Positions 8,410 to 17,423 of a stretch of 64,000 bases of DNA are shown here, piece after piece. The notes below the pieces were generated by a model, which saw only the letters and a list, made by a program, of their open reading frames with translations, searched no databases and was not told the origin of the DNA. The stretch's first letter is position 1, and each line of letters begins with the position of its first letter. The position numbers and the translations under genes are program-made. Origin of the DNA: Bradyrhizobium manausense (lineage in GTDB: Bacteria; Pseudomonadota; Alphaproteobacteria; Rhizobiales; Xanthobacteraceae); the NCBI RefSeq assembly GCF_018129685.1, contig NZ_JAFCLG010000019.1, positions 54,331 through 118,330 on the forward strand, read 5' to 3'.

Positions 8410-9654
8410 ATGACTGAAATTCGTGTGCCGACGCTCGGCGAATCCGTCACCGAGGCCACCATCGGCCGCTGGTTCAAGAAGGCTGGCGATGCCGTCGCCG
8501 TCGACGAGCCCCTGGTGGAGCTCGAGACCGACAAGGTCACGATCGAAGTACCGGCGCCGTCCGCGGGCACGCTGAGCGAAATCATCGCGGCAGATGGCAC
8601 GACCGTCGCGGTCGGCGCGCTGCTCGGCCAGATCACCGACGGTGCCGGCGCTGCAAAGCCCGCCCCTGCGCCCGCCAAGCCCGCTGCCGCTGCTCCGGCG
8701 CCCGCCGCTGCGGCTCCGGCTGCCGCAGCCGCCGCAAAGGCGCCGCCGGCCGATGCGCCGCTCGCCCCCTCCGTGCGAAAACTCTCGGCCGAGACCGGCG
8801 TCGATGCCTCGACCGTTCCGGGCTCAGGCAAGGACGGCCGCGTCACCAAGGGCGACATGCTGGCTGCGATCGAGCGTGCGGCCTCCGCGCCGACCCCGGT
8901 CAACCAGCCTGCCGCTGCCGTGCAGGTGCGCGCACCGTCGCCGGCCGATGACGCCGCCCGCGAAGAGCGCATCAAGATGACGCGCCTGCGCCAGACCATC
9001 GCGCGCCGCCTCAAGGACGTGCAGAACACCGCGGCCATGCTCACGACCTTCAACGAGGTCGACATGACCAACGTGATGGCGTTGCGCGCGCACTACAAGG
9101 ATGCGTTCGAGAAGAAGCACGGCTCGAAGCTCGGCTTCATGGGCTTCTTCACCAAGGCCGTCGTGCAGGCGCTGAAGGACATCCCGGCCGTCAACGCCGA
9201 GATCGACGGCACCGACCTGATCTACAAGAATTACTATCACATCGGCGTCGCCGTCGGCACCGACAAGGGTCTCGTCGTGCCCGTCGTGCGCGACTGCGAC
9301 AACAAGTCGATCGCCGACATCGAGAAGAGCATCGCCGATTTCGGCCGCCGCGCCCGCGATGGCCAGCTCAAGATCGACGAGATGCAGGGCGGCACCTTCA
9401 CCATCACCAATGGCGGCATCTACGGCTCGCTGATGTCGACCCCGATCCTGAACGCGCCGCAATCCGGCATTCTCGGCATGCACAAGATCCAGGAGCGGCC
9501 GATGGTCGTCGGCGGCAAGATCGAGGTCCGCCCGATGATGTATCTGGCGCTGTCCTACGATCACCGCGTCATCGACGGCAAGGAAGCCGTCACCTTCCTG
9601 GTTCGCGTCAAGGAGAGCCTTGAAGATCCCGCGCGCCTGGTGCTCGATCTCTGA
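8410..9654 (+). CDS. sucB: Dihydrolipoamide succinyltransferase (2-oxoglutarate dehydrogenase E2)
   Basis: Core subunit of the 2-oxoglutarate dehydrogenase complex. The 414-residue protein has one lipoyl domain (about 2-77, lipoylated lysine K42 in ETDKVTIEVP), an Ala/Pro-rich hinge (about 80-120), a peripheral subunit-binding domain (SVRKLSAETGVDASTVPGSG), and the acyltransferase domain with the catalytic pair H385/D389 in SYDHRVIDG. ATG 8410 with GAGGAAAAGACC upstream is the correct start; an in-frame ATG at 8359 lacks such a site. High confidence. Confidence 0.97.
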   Translation: MTEIRVPTLGESVTEATIGRWFKKAGDAVAVDEPLVELETDKVTIEVPAPSAGTLSEIIAADGTTVAVGALLGQITDGAGAAKPAPAPAKPAAAAPAPAAAAPAAAAAAKAPPADAPLAPSVRKLSAETGVDASTVPGSGKDGRVTKGDMLAAIERAASAPTPVNQPAAAVQVRAPSPADDAAREERIKMTRLRQTIARRLKDVQNTAAMLTTFNEVDMTNVMALRAHYKDAFEKKHGSKLGFMGFFTKAVVQALKDIPAVNAEIDGTDLIYKNYYHIGVAVGTDKGLVVPVVRDCDNKSIADIEKSIADFGRRARDGQLKIDEMQGGTFTITNGGIYGSLMSTPILNAPQSGILGMHKIQERPMVVGGKIEVRPMMYLALSYDHRVIDGKEAVTFLVRVKESLEDPARLVLDL

Positions 9655-9671
9655 TTCCTAGTGCGTTACGA

Positions 9672-9699
9672 GCGCCGCCGCGCTTTTGCGCGACGGCGC
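9672..9699 (+). other. Strong GC hairpin between sucB and the SDR gene
   Basis: Arms GCGCCGCCGCGC (9672-9683) and GCGCGACGGCGC (9688-9699) pair with one mismatch around a TTTT loop. No poly-T follows, so it is better read as an mRNA stability or processing element than as a full terminator. Confidence 0.45.
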
Positions 9700-9721
9700 G
9701 TGTCGAACCATGGAGGGGGCC

Positions 9722-10471
9722 GTGACGGATAAAGTCGTTGTCATCACCGGCGGCAGCCGCGGCATCGGGCGGGCGACTGCAATTGCGGCGGCCGCGCGCG
9801 GCTATCGCGTCGTGGTTGGCTATGCCAGCAACAAGCAAGCCGCGGACGAGGTGGTCAGCCAGATCGAGGCCGGCAACGGCAAGGCGATCGCGGTGAAGTG
9901 CGATGTCGCCGAGGAGCGCGACATCATCGATCTTTTCAAGGCGGCCGACGACCTCGGCACGCTGGCCGCGCTCGTCAACAATGGCGGCATCGTCGGCAAG
10001 AGCGGCGTGCGTGTCGACGAGATGTCGGCCGAGCGCATTCAGCGCGTCCTGGCCGTCAACGTCACCGGCTCCATTCTCTGCGCGCGCGAGGCGGTGAAGC
10101 GGATGTCGACCAGGCATGGCGGCAAGGGCGGCGTCATCGTCAATCTGTCATCGGTTGCTGCCAAGTTAGGTGCGCCCAACACTTATGTCGATTACGCCGC
10201 GTCGAAGGGCGCGATCGATTCCTTCACCACCGGCCTCGGCTATGAGGTCGCGGGCGAAGGCATTCGCGTCGCGGGCATTCGCCCCGGCCTCATCGACACC
10301 GAAATCCACGCCTCCGGCGGCGAGCCTGACCGGCATCATCGCCTGGCCCACATGGTGCCGATGAAGCGCGTCGGCACCGCGGATGAAATCGCCAACGCCA
10401 TCGTCTGGCTGATGTCGGACGAGGCCTCCTACGTGACTGCAGCCACTCTCGATGTGTCCGGCGGACGCTGA
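9722..10471 (+). CDS. SDR family oxidoreductase (short-chain dehydrogenase/reductase)
   Basis: A 249-residue classical SDR. The cofactor loop is TGGSRGIGRA near residue 9, the catalytic serine lies in NLSSVAAKLG and the YxxxK pair in DYAASKGAIDSF. The usual NNAG motif reads NNGG. The enzyme should use NAD(P)H to oxidise or reduce an alcohol or keto group; the substrate cannot be read from sequence (homologues carry names such as glucose 1-dehydrogenase). GTG 9722 is chosen because GGAGGGGG lies just upstream; the ATG at 9710 overlaps that ribosome-binding site. It is embedded between sucB and lpdA. Confidence 0.88.
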   Translation: MTDKVVVITGGSRGIGRATAIAAAARGYRVVVGYASNKQAADEVVSQIEAGNGKAIAVKCDVAEERDIIDLFKAADDLGTLAALVNNGGIVGKSGVRVDEMSAERIQRVLAVNVTGSILCAREAVKRMSTRHGGKGGVIVNLSSVAAKLGAPNTYVDYAASKGAIDSFTTGLGYEVAGEGIRVAGIRPGLIDTEIHASGGEPDRHHRLAHMVPMKRVGTADEIANAIVWLMSDEASYVTAATLDVSGGR

Positions 10472-10528
10472 CGCGCCGCGCGGACGCCGACATAACCTCA
10501 CAACGCGAAACCTACGGGACTTTCTCTC

Positions 10529-11929
10529 ATGGCTACCTACGATCTCGTCGTCATCGGCACCGGACCTGGCGGTTATGTCTGCGCGGTGCGCGCCAGCCAG
10601 CTCGGCATGAAAGTCGCCGTGGTCGAAAAGAACGCCACGCTCGGCGGGACCTGTCTCAATGTCGGCTGCATGCCGTCCAAGGCGCTGCTGCACGCCTCCG
10701 AAATGTTCGAGGAAGCCGGGCATTCCTTCGCCAAGATGGGCGTGTCCGTCTCAGCGCCGAAGCTCGAATTGCCGGCGATGATGAATTTCAAGCAGCAGGG
10801 CATCGACGGCAACGTCAAGGGCGTCGAGTTCCTGATGAAGAAGAACAAGGTCGACGTGCTCAAGGGCACCGGCAAGATACTGGGCACCGGCAAGGTCGAA
10901 GTCTCCGCCGACGGCAAGTCGCAGGTGGTGGAGACCAAGAACATCGTCATCGCCACGGGCTCGGACATCGCGCGCCTGAAGGGCATCGAGATCGACGAGA
11001 AGCGCATCGTATCGTCCACCGGCGCGCTGTCGTTGGACAAGGTCCCCGGCAAGCTGCTGATCGTCGGCGCCGGCGTGATCGGCCTCGAGCTCGGCTCGGT
11101 GTGGAAGCGTCTCGGCGCTGACGTCGTCGTCGTCGAATTCCTCGATCGCATCCTGCCCGGCATGGACGGCGAGATCGCAAAACAATTCCAGCGCATCCTC
11201 GAGAAGCAGGGTTTTGCGTTCAAGCTCGGCGCCAAGGTCACCGCTGTCGACACCTCGGGCAAGACGCTGAAGGCGACGGTTGAGCCCGCCGCCGGCGGCG
11301 CCGCCGAATCCCTCGAAGCCGACGTCGTGCTCGTCTGCATCGGCCGCGTGCCCTACACCGACGGGCTTGGCCTGAAGGAAGCCGGCGTCGCGCTCGATCC
11401 GCGCGGCCGCGTGCAGATCGATCCGCATTTCGCCACCAGCCTGAAGGGCGTCTATGCGATCGGCGACGTCGTCGCCGGTCCCATGCTGGCGCACAAGGCC
11501 GAGGATGAAGCCGTTGCCGTCGCGGAGATCCTCGCCGGCCAGGCCGGCCACGTGAACTACGACATTATCCCAGGCGTCGTGTATACCACTCCGGAAGTGT
11601 CCTCCGTCGGCAAGACCGAGGAAGAGCTGAAGCAGGCGGGCGTTGCTTATACTGTCGGGAAGTTTCCCTTTACCGCCAACGGGCGCTCCAAGGTCAACCA
11701 GACGACTGACGGCTTCGTGAAGATTCTCGCAGATGCGAAGACCGATCGCGTGTTCGGCGTGCACATCATCGGCCGCGAAGCCGGCGAAATGATCCACGAG
11801 GCCTGCGTGCTCATGGAGTTTGGCGGCAGCGCCGAAGATCTCGCCCGCACCTGCCACGCCCACCCGACCCGTTCCGAGGCCGTCAAGGAAGCCGCGCTTG
11901 CAGTCGGCAAGCGGGCCATCCATATGTAA
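10529..11929 (+). CDS. lpdA: Dihydrolipoyl dehydrogenase (E3)
   Basis: Flavoprotein that reoxidises dihydrolipoamide of the 2-oxoglutarate dehydrogenase complex using NAD+. The 466-residue protein has FAD-binding GTGPGG (10-15), the redox-active disulphide C42/C47 in GGTCLNVGCMPSK, the NAD-binding GAGVIGLELGSVW, and the C-terminal His445/Glu450 active-site pair in HAHPTRSE. It is the last enzyme of the sucA-sucB-SDR-lpdA group. Family call certain. Confidence 0.97.
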   Translation: MATYDLVVIGTGPGGYVCAVRASQLGMKVAVVEKNATLGGTCLNVGCMPSKALLHASEMFEEAGHSFAKMGVSVSAPKLELPAMMNFKQQGIDGNVKGVEFLMKKNKVDVLKGTGKILGTGKVEVSADGKSQVVETKNIVIATGSDIARLKGIEIDEKRIVSSTGALSLDKVPGKLLIVGAGVIGLELGSVWKRLGADVVVVEFLDRILPGMDGEIAKQFQRILEKQGFAFKLGAKVTAVDTSGKTLKATVEPAAGGAAESLEADVVLVCIGRVPYTDGLGLKEAGVALDPRGRVQIDPHFATSLKGVYAIGDVVAGPMLAHKAEDEAVAVAEILAGQAGHVNYDIIPGVVYTTPEVSSVGKTEEELKQAGVAYTVGKFPFTANGRSKVNQTTDGFVKILADAKTDRVFGVHIIGREAGEMIHEACVLMEFGGSAEDLARTCHAHPTRSEAVKEAALAVGKRAIHM

Positions 11930-11961
11930 AGCTGCCCAGAGCCGAATCGGGCGGGAAACAT

Positions 11962-12492
11962 ATGCTGCGCCGCCTTCTTCAACCGGTCTGGGTCCTGCTG
12001 GCGATCATCTTCCTGATCGAGGCCTGGCTGTGGGACCACTGCGAGCCGCTCGTCGCGCGGGTGGTCGCACTGATTCCGCTGGCGCGCCTGAAGCAATGGC
12101 TGGCGGACCGCGTCGATGCGTTGTCGCCGGCGATGACGTTGATCGTCTTCGCCGTGCCGATCATTCCGCTGTTTCCGCTCAAGCTGGTCGGCCTGTGGCT
12201 GCTGACGCATGAATACTGGCTGACCGGCGTCTCCACCTTCCTGTTCGCCAAGATGCTCGGCGTCGGCGTCACCGCCTTCCTGTTCGACGTCACGCGCGAA
12301 AAGCTGCTGGAGATGCACTGGTTCGAGCGGGTCTATGAATGGGTGCTGCGGCTGCGCGCCAAGGCGACCGAGATCGTCGAACCGGTCAAGCAGCGCATCC
12401 GGGAGCTGGTCAGGGGCAACGGCGAAGGCTGGTCCTCGCGCACGCTCCGCCTGATCCAGCGCTTCCGCAAGAGCGTGCACGAGGCGCGTTGA
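11962..12492 (+). CDS. Hypothetical inner membrane protein downstream of lpdA
   Basis: A 176-residue protein with about three hydrophobic segments: residues ~6-24, ~57-80 and ~88-110. An amphipathic, Arg/Lys-rich C-terminal third follows (VKQRIRELVRGNGEGW and onward). It begins 32 bases after lpdA and is probably co-transcribed with it. I do not recognise a characterised family. The positively charged tail suggests a cytoplasmic C-terminus. Real by position, length and hydrophobic pattern; function unknown. Confidence 0.65.
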   Translation: MLRRLLQPVWVLLAIIFLIEAWLWDHCEPLVARVVALIPLARLKQWLADRVDALSPAMTLIVFAVPIIPLFPLKLVGLWLLTHEYWLTGVSTFLFAKMLGVGVTAFLFDVTREKLLEMHWFERVYEWVLRLRAKATEIVEPVKQRIRELVRGNGEGWSSRTLRLIQRFRKSVHEAR

Positions 12493-12531
12493 GCGCTGTT
12501 GTTTGGCTTGCGCTCCCGCCAAACCCTCAGG

Positions 12532-12660
12532 TGTCGTCCCGGCGAAGGCCGGGACCCATAACCCCAGGGAGAAGTTTGGCGAAGACTCGGAGCTCGGTAC
12601 TCCTACCAACCGCAATCGATAAATCACGCGCTATCGGTCCCGGCCTTCGCCGCGACGACA
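12532..12660. repeat. Dispersed GTCGTCCCGGCGAAGG palindrome, copy 1
   Basis: 25-base arms at 12532-12556 and 12636-12660 are reverse complements with one mismatch. The same arm sequence recurs at 38436 and 41221. It lies between the converging ends of the lpdA-side membrane gene and the DUF4337 gene. Confidence 0.8.
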
Positions 12661-12678
12661 GCGGAGTAAAAGTCGCGC

Positions 12679-13272
12679 TCACCCGTGCAAATGCAGCAGA
12701 TGCGGCGCGAAGGCGCCGAGCACGGTCATGCCGAGTCCGGCGAGCGTCAACAGGCCGGCGATCCAGGCGAGCGGCAACATGCCGGTGATGATCGTCGCCG
12801 ACGCCAGCACGATGCCGATCTGGAAGGCGGCCGACGCCAGCTCGAAGTGGTGATATTTCGCGGTCGCCTCGTCGCGCTGGTGCTCGGCCTCCTTGGCCTT
12901 TTCGGCGAGCTGCTCGGTGCCTTCGCCGGTCTCGGGCTCGGAGCGATAGCGCGCCGCGGTCTTCTGCCAGTCGTCGATCTGCTTTTGCACCGCGGCCTTC
13001 GTGGCCTCGTCGGTGGCGCCGCCCAGCGTCAGCTTGCCCTGCTCGGCGGCGGTCTGGACGACCGTGCGGCGAATGCTCTTGGCCTGGAAGAACGCCCAGA
13101 GATTGGAGGCCTCGACGTTCTTGCTGATCGATTCGGTCTGGGCACCCTTGCCGAGCGTCTCCGAGATCGCCAGGAACAGCGCCAGCACCGCGATCAGAAG
13201 GGCGATCTTCTTGTTCTCGCCCGATGCGTGCTCGGCATGCTCGGCGTGCTCCATGCTTTCGTGTGCGCTCAT
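12679..13272 (-). CDS. DUF4337-like membrane protein
   Basis: A 197-residue protein with a His/Glu-rich N-terminus (EHAEHAEHA), one membrane helix at about 21-40, a Lys/Glu/Gln-rich soluble middle (about 70-140) and a C-terminal helical hairpin (about 148-190) ending in HLLHLHG. This layout matches the DUF4337 family of unknown function. The start at 13272 is set by an AGGAGGGG ribosome-binding site; the frame extends further upstream, but without such a site. It is monocistronic and faces the lpdA-side membrane gene. Confidence 0.78.
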   Translation of the reverse strand: MSAHESMEHAEHAEHASGENKKIALLIAVLALFLAISETLGKGAQTESISKNVEASNLWAFFQAKSIRRTVVQTAAEQGKLTLGGATDEATKAAVQKQIDDWQKTAARYRSEPETGEGTEQLAEKAKEAEHQRDEATAKYHHFELASAAFQIGIVLASATIITGMLPLAWIAGLLTLAGLGMTVLGAFAPHLLHLHG

Positions 13273-13383
13273 GAATCCCCTCCTGTTCGGTCCGCCACGA
13301 TTGACCGAACCGCGCGGCCTGCGCAAGAGGCATGGAAGCCAGGGAGCTCTGGATGACAGCTTGATGTCAGGAATGATCGATTT

Positions 13384-14349
13384 CTAGCGCCGTGGATGCG
13401 CGCTCGCATAGACTTCCAGCAGCCGCTCGGAATCGATGCCGGTATAGATTTGCGTGGTCGAGAGCGAGGAATGGCCGAGCAATTCCTGGATCGCGCGCAG
13501 ATCGCCGCCGCGCGAGAGCAGATGCGTGGCGAAGGAATGCCGCAGCGCGTGCGGCGTGGCACTGTCGGGCAGGCCGAGCGCGCCGCGCAGGCGCTCCATC
13601 GCGAGCTGGATGATGCGCGGGCTCAAAGGCCCGCCGCGCGCGCCGACGAAGATCGGTCCCTCGGGCGGCAGCACGTGCGGGCACATCGCAACGTAGTCCT
13701 GCACCAGCGTCAGCACGTTTTGCAGCACCGGCACCATGCGGGTCTTGTTGCCCTTGCCCGTCACGACGAGCACGTCGCCTTCGCCCGGCTTCGGCACCTC
13801 GCGGCGCTTCAGGCTCAGCGCTTCGGAGATGCGCAAGCCCGAGCCATAGAGCAGCGCCATCACCGCGGCGTCGCGGGCCAGAATCCAGGTCTCGCGATCT
13901 TCGCCGGCGCGCTCGTCGGCGTCGGCGAGGCGCTTTGCCGATGCCATCGGCAACGGCTTCGGCAAGGTCTTTGCGACCTTCGGCGCGCGGATCGCCGAGA
14001 GCGCGCCGACCTTGCCCTTGCCCTCGCGCTCGAGGAAACGGCCGAACGAGCGCAGGCCTGCGAGCGCGCGCATCAGTGAACGGCCGGCAATGTCGTCGGC
14101 GCGACGCATCGCCATGAAGGCGCGCACGTCGGTTGCTTCAAGCGCGGCGAATCGCTCCAGCGTCACGCGCTCGCCCCAATGGCTGCACAGGAAATCCAGG
14201 CACTGCCTGAGGTCGCGGCCATAGGCCTCGAGCGTCTTGGGCGACAGCCGCCGCTCGGCGCCGAGATGCGAAAGCCAGCGCGACATCTCCCGCGCGATCG
14301 AGGGATCGGCGCTGGCGAGCTCGATGGGTGGGGCGGCGGCTTTGCTCAT
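13384..14349 (-). CDS. xerC: Tyrosine recombinase XerC
   Basis: Site-specific recombinase that with XerD resolves chromosome dimers at dif. The 321-residue protein has an N-terminal SAM-like core-binding domain (about 20-110) and a catalytic domain with the full residue set: R173 (GSGLRISEAL), a lysine in TGKGNKTR, H267/R270 (HALRHS), H293 (LLGHSS) and nucleophile Y302 (QIYTG). It is divergent from priA, as in related genomes. Nothing next to it looks like an integrative element, so a housekeeping XerC is the right reading. Confidence 0.93.
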   Translation of the reverse strand: MSKAAAPPIELASADPSIAREMSRWLSHLGAERRLSPKTLEAYGRDLRQCLDFLCSHWGERVTLERFAALEATDVRAFMAMRRADDIAGRSLMRALAGLRSFGRFLEREGKGKVGALSAIRAPKVAKTLPKPLPMASAKRLADADERAGEDRETWILARDAAVMALLYGSGLRISEALSLKRREVPKPGEGDVLVVTGKGNKTRMVPVLQNVLTLVQDYVAMCPHVLPPEGPIFVGARGGPLSPRIIQLAMERLRGALGLPDSATPHALRHSFATHLLSRGGDLRAIQELLGHSSLSTTQIYTGIDSERLLEVYASAHPRR

Positions 14350-14473
14350 GCGCTCTGGACGAGATGATTCCGCACAGTATATCGCATCACACTCGTTTAC
14401 TGTTCGCTAAGGCCGCTTCGGGGCGCTAGCCTGAAGGCCCCAAGAGACCTCAAAAGGTTCCGATTCTCCCGGC

Positions 14474-16684
14474 ATGGATCACACCTCGCGCAGCGCCGCC
14501 GTCCCCGCCAACGCGACCCGCATGGTCGACGTGCTGGTGCCTGTCGCGCTCGACCAGACCTATTCCTACAAGGTGCCTGTGGGCATGGAGCTGAAGGCCG
14601 GCGATCTCGTCGGTGTGCCGCTCGGGCCGCGCGAGGTGCTGGCCGTGGTCTGGGGCGAAAACGCCAATCCGGATCCACGCCTGCACAACCGCCTCAAGGA
14701 GGTCAGCGAAAAGATCGACGTCGCGCCGCTGAAGGGCGAACTGCGTTCGGTCGTCGACTGGGTCGCCAATTACACGCTGAGCCCGCGCGGCATGGTGCTG
14801 CGCATGTGCCTGCGCATGGGCGAGAACCTCGGCCCCGAGCGCGTCCGCGCCGGCGTGCGGCTCACGGGCGATCCCCCGCGGCGGCTGACGCCGGCGCGGC
14901 AGCGCGTGATCGAGGTGCTGTCGGACCGGCTGCTGCACGGCAAGTCCGAGGCGGCGAAGGAGGCGGGCGTCTCGGCCGGCGTGATCGACGGCCTCGTCGA
15001 CGAAGGCACGCTCACGGTCGAGCCGATGCCGCCGCAGCCCCCGCCGCCGGCGCCCGATCCCGAATTTGGCCGGCCGGACTTTTCGCCGCTGCAGCGCGCC
15101 GGCGTGGATGCGATGCGCGCGCTCGCGGCCAACGGCACCTTTCATGTCGCGCTGCTCGACGGCGTCACGGGCTCCGGCAAGACCGAGGTCTATTTCGAAG
15201 CCGTTGCCGAAACCATTCGTCGCGGCAGGCAATCGCTGATCCTGATGCCGGAGATCGCGCTGACCGGCCAGTTCCTCGATCGTTTCGCGCAGCGTTTTGG
15301 CGTGCGTCCGATCGAATGGCATTCGGAGCTGACGCCGCGCACGCGCGCGCGCAATTGGGCGGCGATCTCGGAAGGCACCGCGCCCGTCGTGGTCGGCGCG
15401 CGCTCGGCGCTGTTTCTGCCTTACGCCAATCTCGGTCTCATCGTGGTCGACGAGGAGCACGACCAGGCCTACAAGCAGGACGAGGGCGTGCATTATCATG
15501 CCCGCGACATGGCGGTGGTGCGTGCGCATATCGCAAAAATCCCGATCGTGCTGGCGTCCGCGACGCCGTCGGTGGAATCCGAGGTCAATGCGCGCAAGAA
15601 CCGCTATCAGCGCATCGCGCTGCCCTCGCGCTTCGGCGGCCAGCACATGCCGCATATCGAGGCCATCGACATGCGCCGCGAGCCGCCCGCGCGCGGCCGC
15701 TACATCTCGCCGCGACTGGCCGGCGAGATCAGGGGTGCGATCGAGAAGCGCGAGCAGGCGCTGCTGTTCCTCAATCGCCGCGGCTATGCGCCGCTGACGC
15801 TGTGCCGCGCTTGCGGCCATCGCTTCGCCTGCACCATCTGCGATGCCTGGCTGGTCGATCATCGCTTTCGCCAGCGCCTGGTCTGTCACCATTGCGGCTT
15901 CTCGATGCCGCGCCCGCCGACCTGCCCGCACTGCGCCGCCGAGGAATCGCTGGTCGCGGTCGGCCCCGGCGTCGAGCGCCTGCAGGAGGAGGCGGCTGCG
16001 CTGTTTCCGGCAGCGCGCACCATGGTGCTGTCGAGCGATCTCATCACCTCGATCGAGACGATGCGCAGCGAGCTCAACGAGATCGCGGAAGGCCGCGTCG
16101 ACATCATCATCGGCACGCAGCTCGTCGCCAAGGGCCACAATTTCCCGCGGCTCAATCTCGTCGGCGTGGTCGATGCGGACCTCGGCCTGTCCAACGGCGA
16201 CCCGCGCGCGGCGGAGCGCACCTGGCAATTGCTCAACCAGGTGATCGGCCGCGCCGGCCGCGAGCAGGGCCGCGGCGTCGGCTATCTCCAGACCCATCAG
16301 CCCGATCATCCCGTCATGAAGGCGCTGATCGCCTGCGATCGCGAGGCCTTCTACGACAGCGAGATCGAGTTGCGCGAGAAGACGCTCTATCCGCCGTTCG
16401 GGCGCCTTGCGAGCCTGATCATTTCGGCCGGCGATCGTCCGAGCGCCGAGGGCCTCGGCCGCAAGCTCGTTGCGCTCGCGCCGCGCGACGAGCGCGTCGT
16501 GGTGCTGGGCCCGGCGGAAGCCCCGCTCGCCGTGATCAAGGGCCGCTACCGCTTCCGCATCCTGGTCAAATCGGCGCGCGGCTTTGACCTGTCGGATTAT
16601 TTGCGCAACTGGCTCGCGGTCTGCCCGAAGCCGACCGGCAATCAGAAGCTCGAGGTCGACGTCGATCCGCAGAGCTTTTTGTAA
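14474..16684 (+). CDS. priA: Primosomal protein N' (replication restart helicase PriA)
   Basis: Superfamily 2 3'-5' DNA helicase that reloads the replisome at stalled forks. 736 residues: an N-terminal 3'BD/winged region, Walker A with K236 in GVTGSGKT, DEEH at 326-329, and the diagnostic eight-cysteine zinc cluster C444, C447, C453, C456, C471, C474, C484, C487. A GRAGREQGRG motif VI segment follows. The ATG at 14474 has only a weak upstream site. Family certain. Confidence 0.96.
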   Translation: MDHTSRSAAVPANATRMVDVLVPVALDQTYSYKVPVGMELKAGDLVGVPLGPREVLAVVWGENANPDPRLHNRLKEVSEKIDVAPLKGELRSVVDWVANYTLSPRGMVLRMCLRMGENLGPERVRAGVRLTGDPPRRLTPARQRVIEVLSDRLLHGKSEAAKEAGVSAGVIDGLVDEGTLTVEPMPPQPPPPAPDPEFGRPDFSPLQRAGVDAMRALAANGTFHVALLDGVTGSGKTEVYFEAVAETIRRGRQSLILMPEIALTGQFLDRFAQRFGVRPIEWHSELTPRTRARNWAAISEGTAPVVVGARSALFLPYANLGLIVVDEEHDQAYKQDEGVHYHARDMAVVRAHIAKIPIVLASATPSVESEVNARKNRYQRIALPSRFGGQHMPHIEAIDMRREPPARGRYISPRLAGEIRGAIEKREQALLFLNRRGYAPLTLCRACGHRFACTICDAWLVDHRFRQRLVCHHCGFSMPRPPTCPHCAAEESLVAVGPGVERLQEEAAALFPAARTMVLSSDLITSIETMRSELNEIAEGRVDIIIGTQLVAKGHNFPRLNLVGVVDADLGLSNGDPRAAERTWQLLNQVIGRAGREQGRGVGYLQTHQPDHPVMKALIACDREAFYDSEIELREKTLYPPFGRLASLIISAGDRPSAEGLGRKLVALAPRDERVVVLGPAEAPLAVIKGRYRFRILVKSARGFDLSDYLRNWLAVCPKPTGNQKLEVDVDPQSFL

Positions 16685-16705
16685 GGCTGGCCCCAACTCT
16701 CTCCC

Positions 16706-16792
16706 CGTCATTGCGAGGAGCCCTTGCGACGAAGCAATCCAGGGTCTTTCCGCGGAAAGATTCTGGATTGCTTCGCTTCGCTCGCAATGACG
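16706..16792. repeat. Nested palindromic repeat after priA
   Basis: Three nested inverted repeats: outer CGTCATTGCGAG (16706-16717) with its complement at 16781-16792; middle GAAGCAATCCAG (16731-16742) with its complement at 16763-16774; and a central 16-bp perfect palindrome TCTTTCCGCGGAAAGA (16745-16760). This is a dispersed REP-type element between converging genes. Confidence 0.75.
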
Positions 16793-16800
16793 AAGAGAAT

Positions 16801-16851
16801 AAAAAAAGCCCGTGGTCCCCCAAAGATTATGGGCAAGACCACGGGCTTGTT
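16801..16851 (-). terminator. Intrinsic terminator of the rlpA-like gene
   Basis: A 12-bp perfect stem AAGCCCGTGGTC (16806-16817) / GACCACGGGCTT (16837-16848). Read on the minus strand, the stem is followed by a run of seven T residues. It lies about 80 bases past the stop of the minus-strand RlpA-like gene and also backs up the end of priA. Confidence 0.88.
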
Positions 16852-16931
16852 TCACGCGCGCATCAAACTGCTCATGTCCGTTCGGACGATGATGAAAACT
16901 GCGCGTGTGGGGTGAGGCGCTGTTCGCGCTC

Positions 16932-17423
16932 TTACGAGACCACTTCCGCGGTGACGCGGCCGACGCCGGCACCGGTGAGGCCGATGGCGCGGGCTGCGCC
17001 CGTGGAGAGGTCGAGCACGCGGCCGCGCACGAACGGGCCACGGTCATTGATGGTGACGATGACGCTCTGGCCGCCATGGGTCACGCGGACCTTGGTGCCG
17101 AACGGCAGCGAACGGTGCGCCGCGGTCAGGGCGTTCTGATTGAAGCGCTGGCCCGATGCGGTCCGGCTGCCGGACTCGTTGCCGTAATAGGAAGCCATGC
17201 CCGAGAAGGTGTGTCCGCTGCCCGACGACGGGGTCATGGACGCATTGGCATTGCGCCAGTCGGAGCTGGGATTGGCGTCATTGTTGGCGAGGTGGTGGTG
17301 GCGGTGATGCCTGGATTTGGCGGAAGCTTCGGTGGCAGTTCCACCGACGAGGAGAGTTGCGGCGACGAAAGCGATCGCCGTACGAGGCCGGGTCACAGTG
17401 CCCAGCATCTTCAAAGACAGCAT
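16932..17423 (-). CDS. RlpA-like septal ring lytic transglycosylase family protein
   Basis: A 163-residue exported protein with a signal peptide (hydrophobic core IAFVAATLLVGG, cleavage probably after EASAK), a His/Asn/Ser-rich linker, and a double-psi beta-barrel RlpA domain from about residue 72: SGMASYYGNESG, then GTKVRVTHGG, then VTINDRGPFVRGRVLDLS, including the conserved NDRGPF. RlpA proteins bind or cleave denuded glycan strands at the septum. Expressed alone and ended by a strong terminator; a perfect CtrA-type box lies about 180 bases upstream. The SPOR domain of E. coli RlpA is absent. Confidence 0.88.
   Translation of the reverse strand: MLSLKMLGTVTRPRTAIAFVAATLLVGGTATEASAKSRHHRHHHLANNDANPSSDWRNANASMTPSSGSGHTFSGMASYYGNESGSRTASGQRFNQNALTAAHRSLPFGTKVRVTHGGQSVIVTINDRGPFVRGRVLDLSTGAARAIGLTGAGVGRVTAEVVS

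Noticed and set aside
13384..14349. XerC as the integrase of a genomic island
   Set aside because: It has housekeeping XerC features and sits divergently beside priA with no cargo genes or attachment repeats.
14450..17077. 875-codon minus-strand open frame across priA
   Set aside because: Antisense shadow of priA with Arg/Ala/His-rich composition and no domain; priA has all its helicase and zinc motifs.
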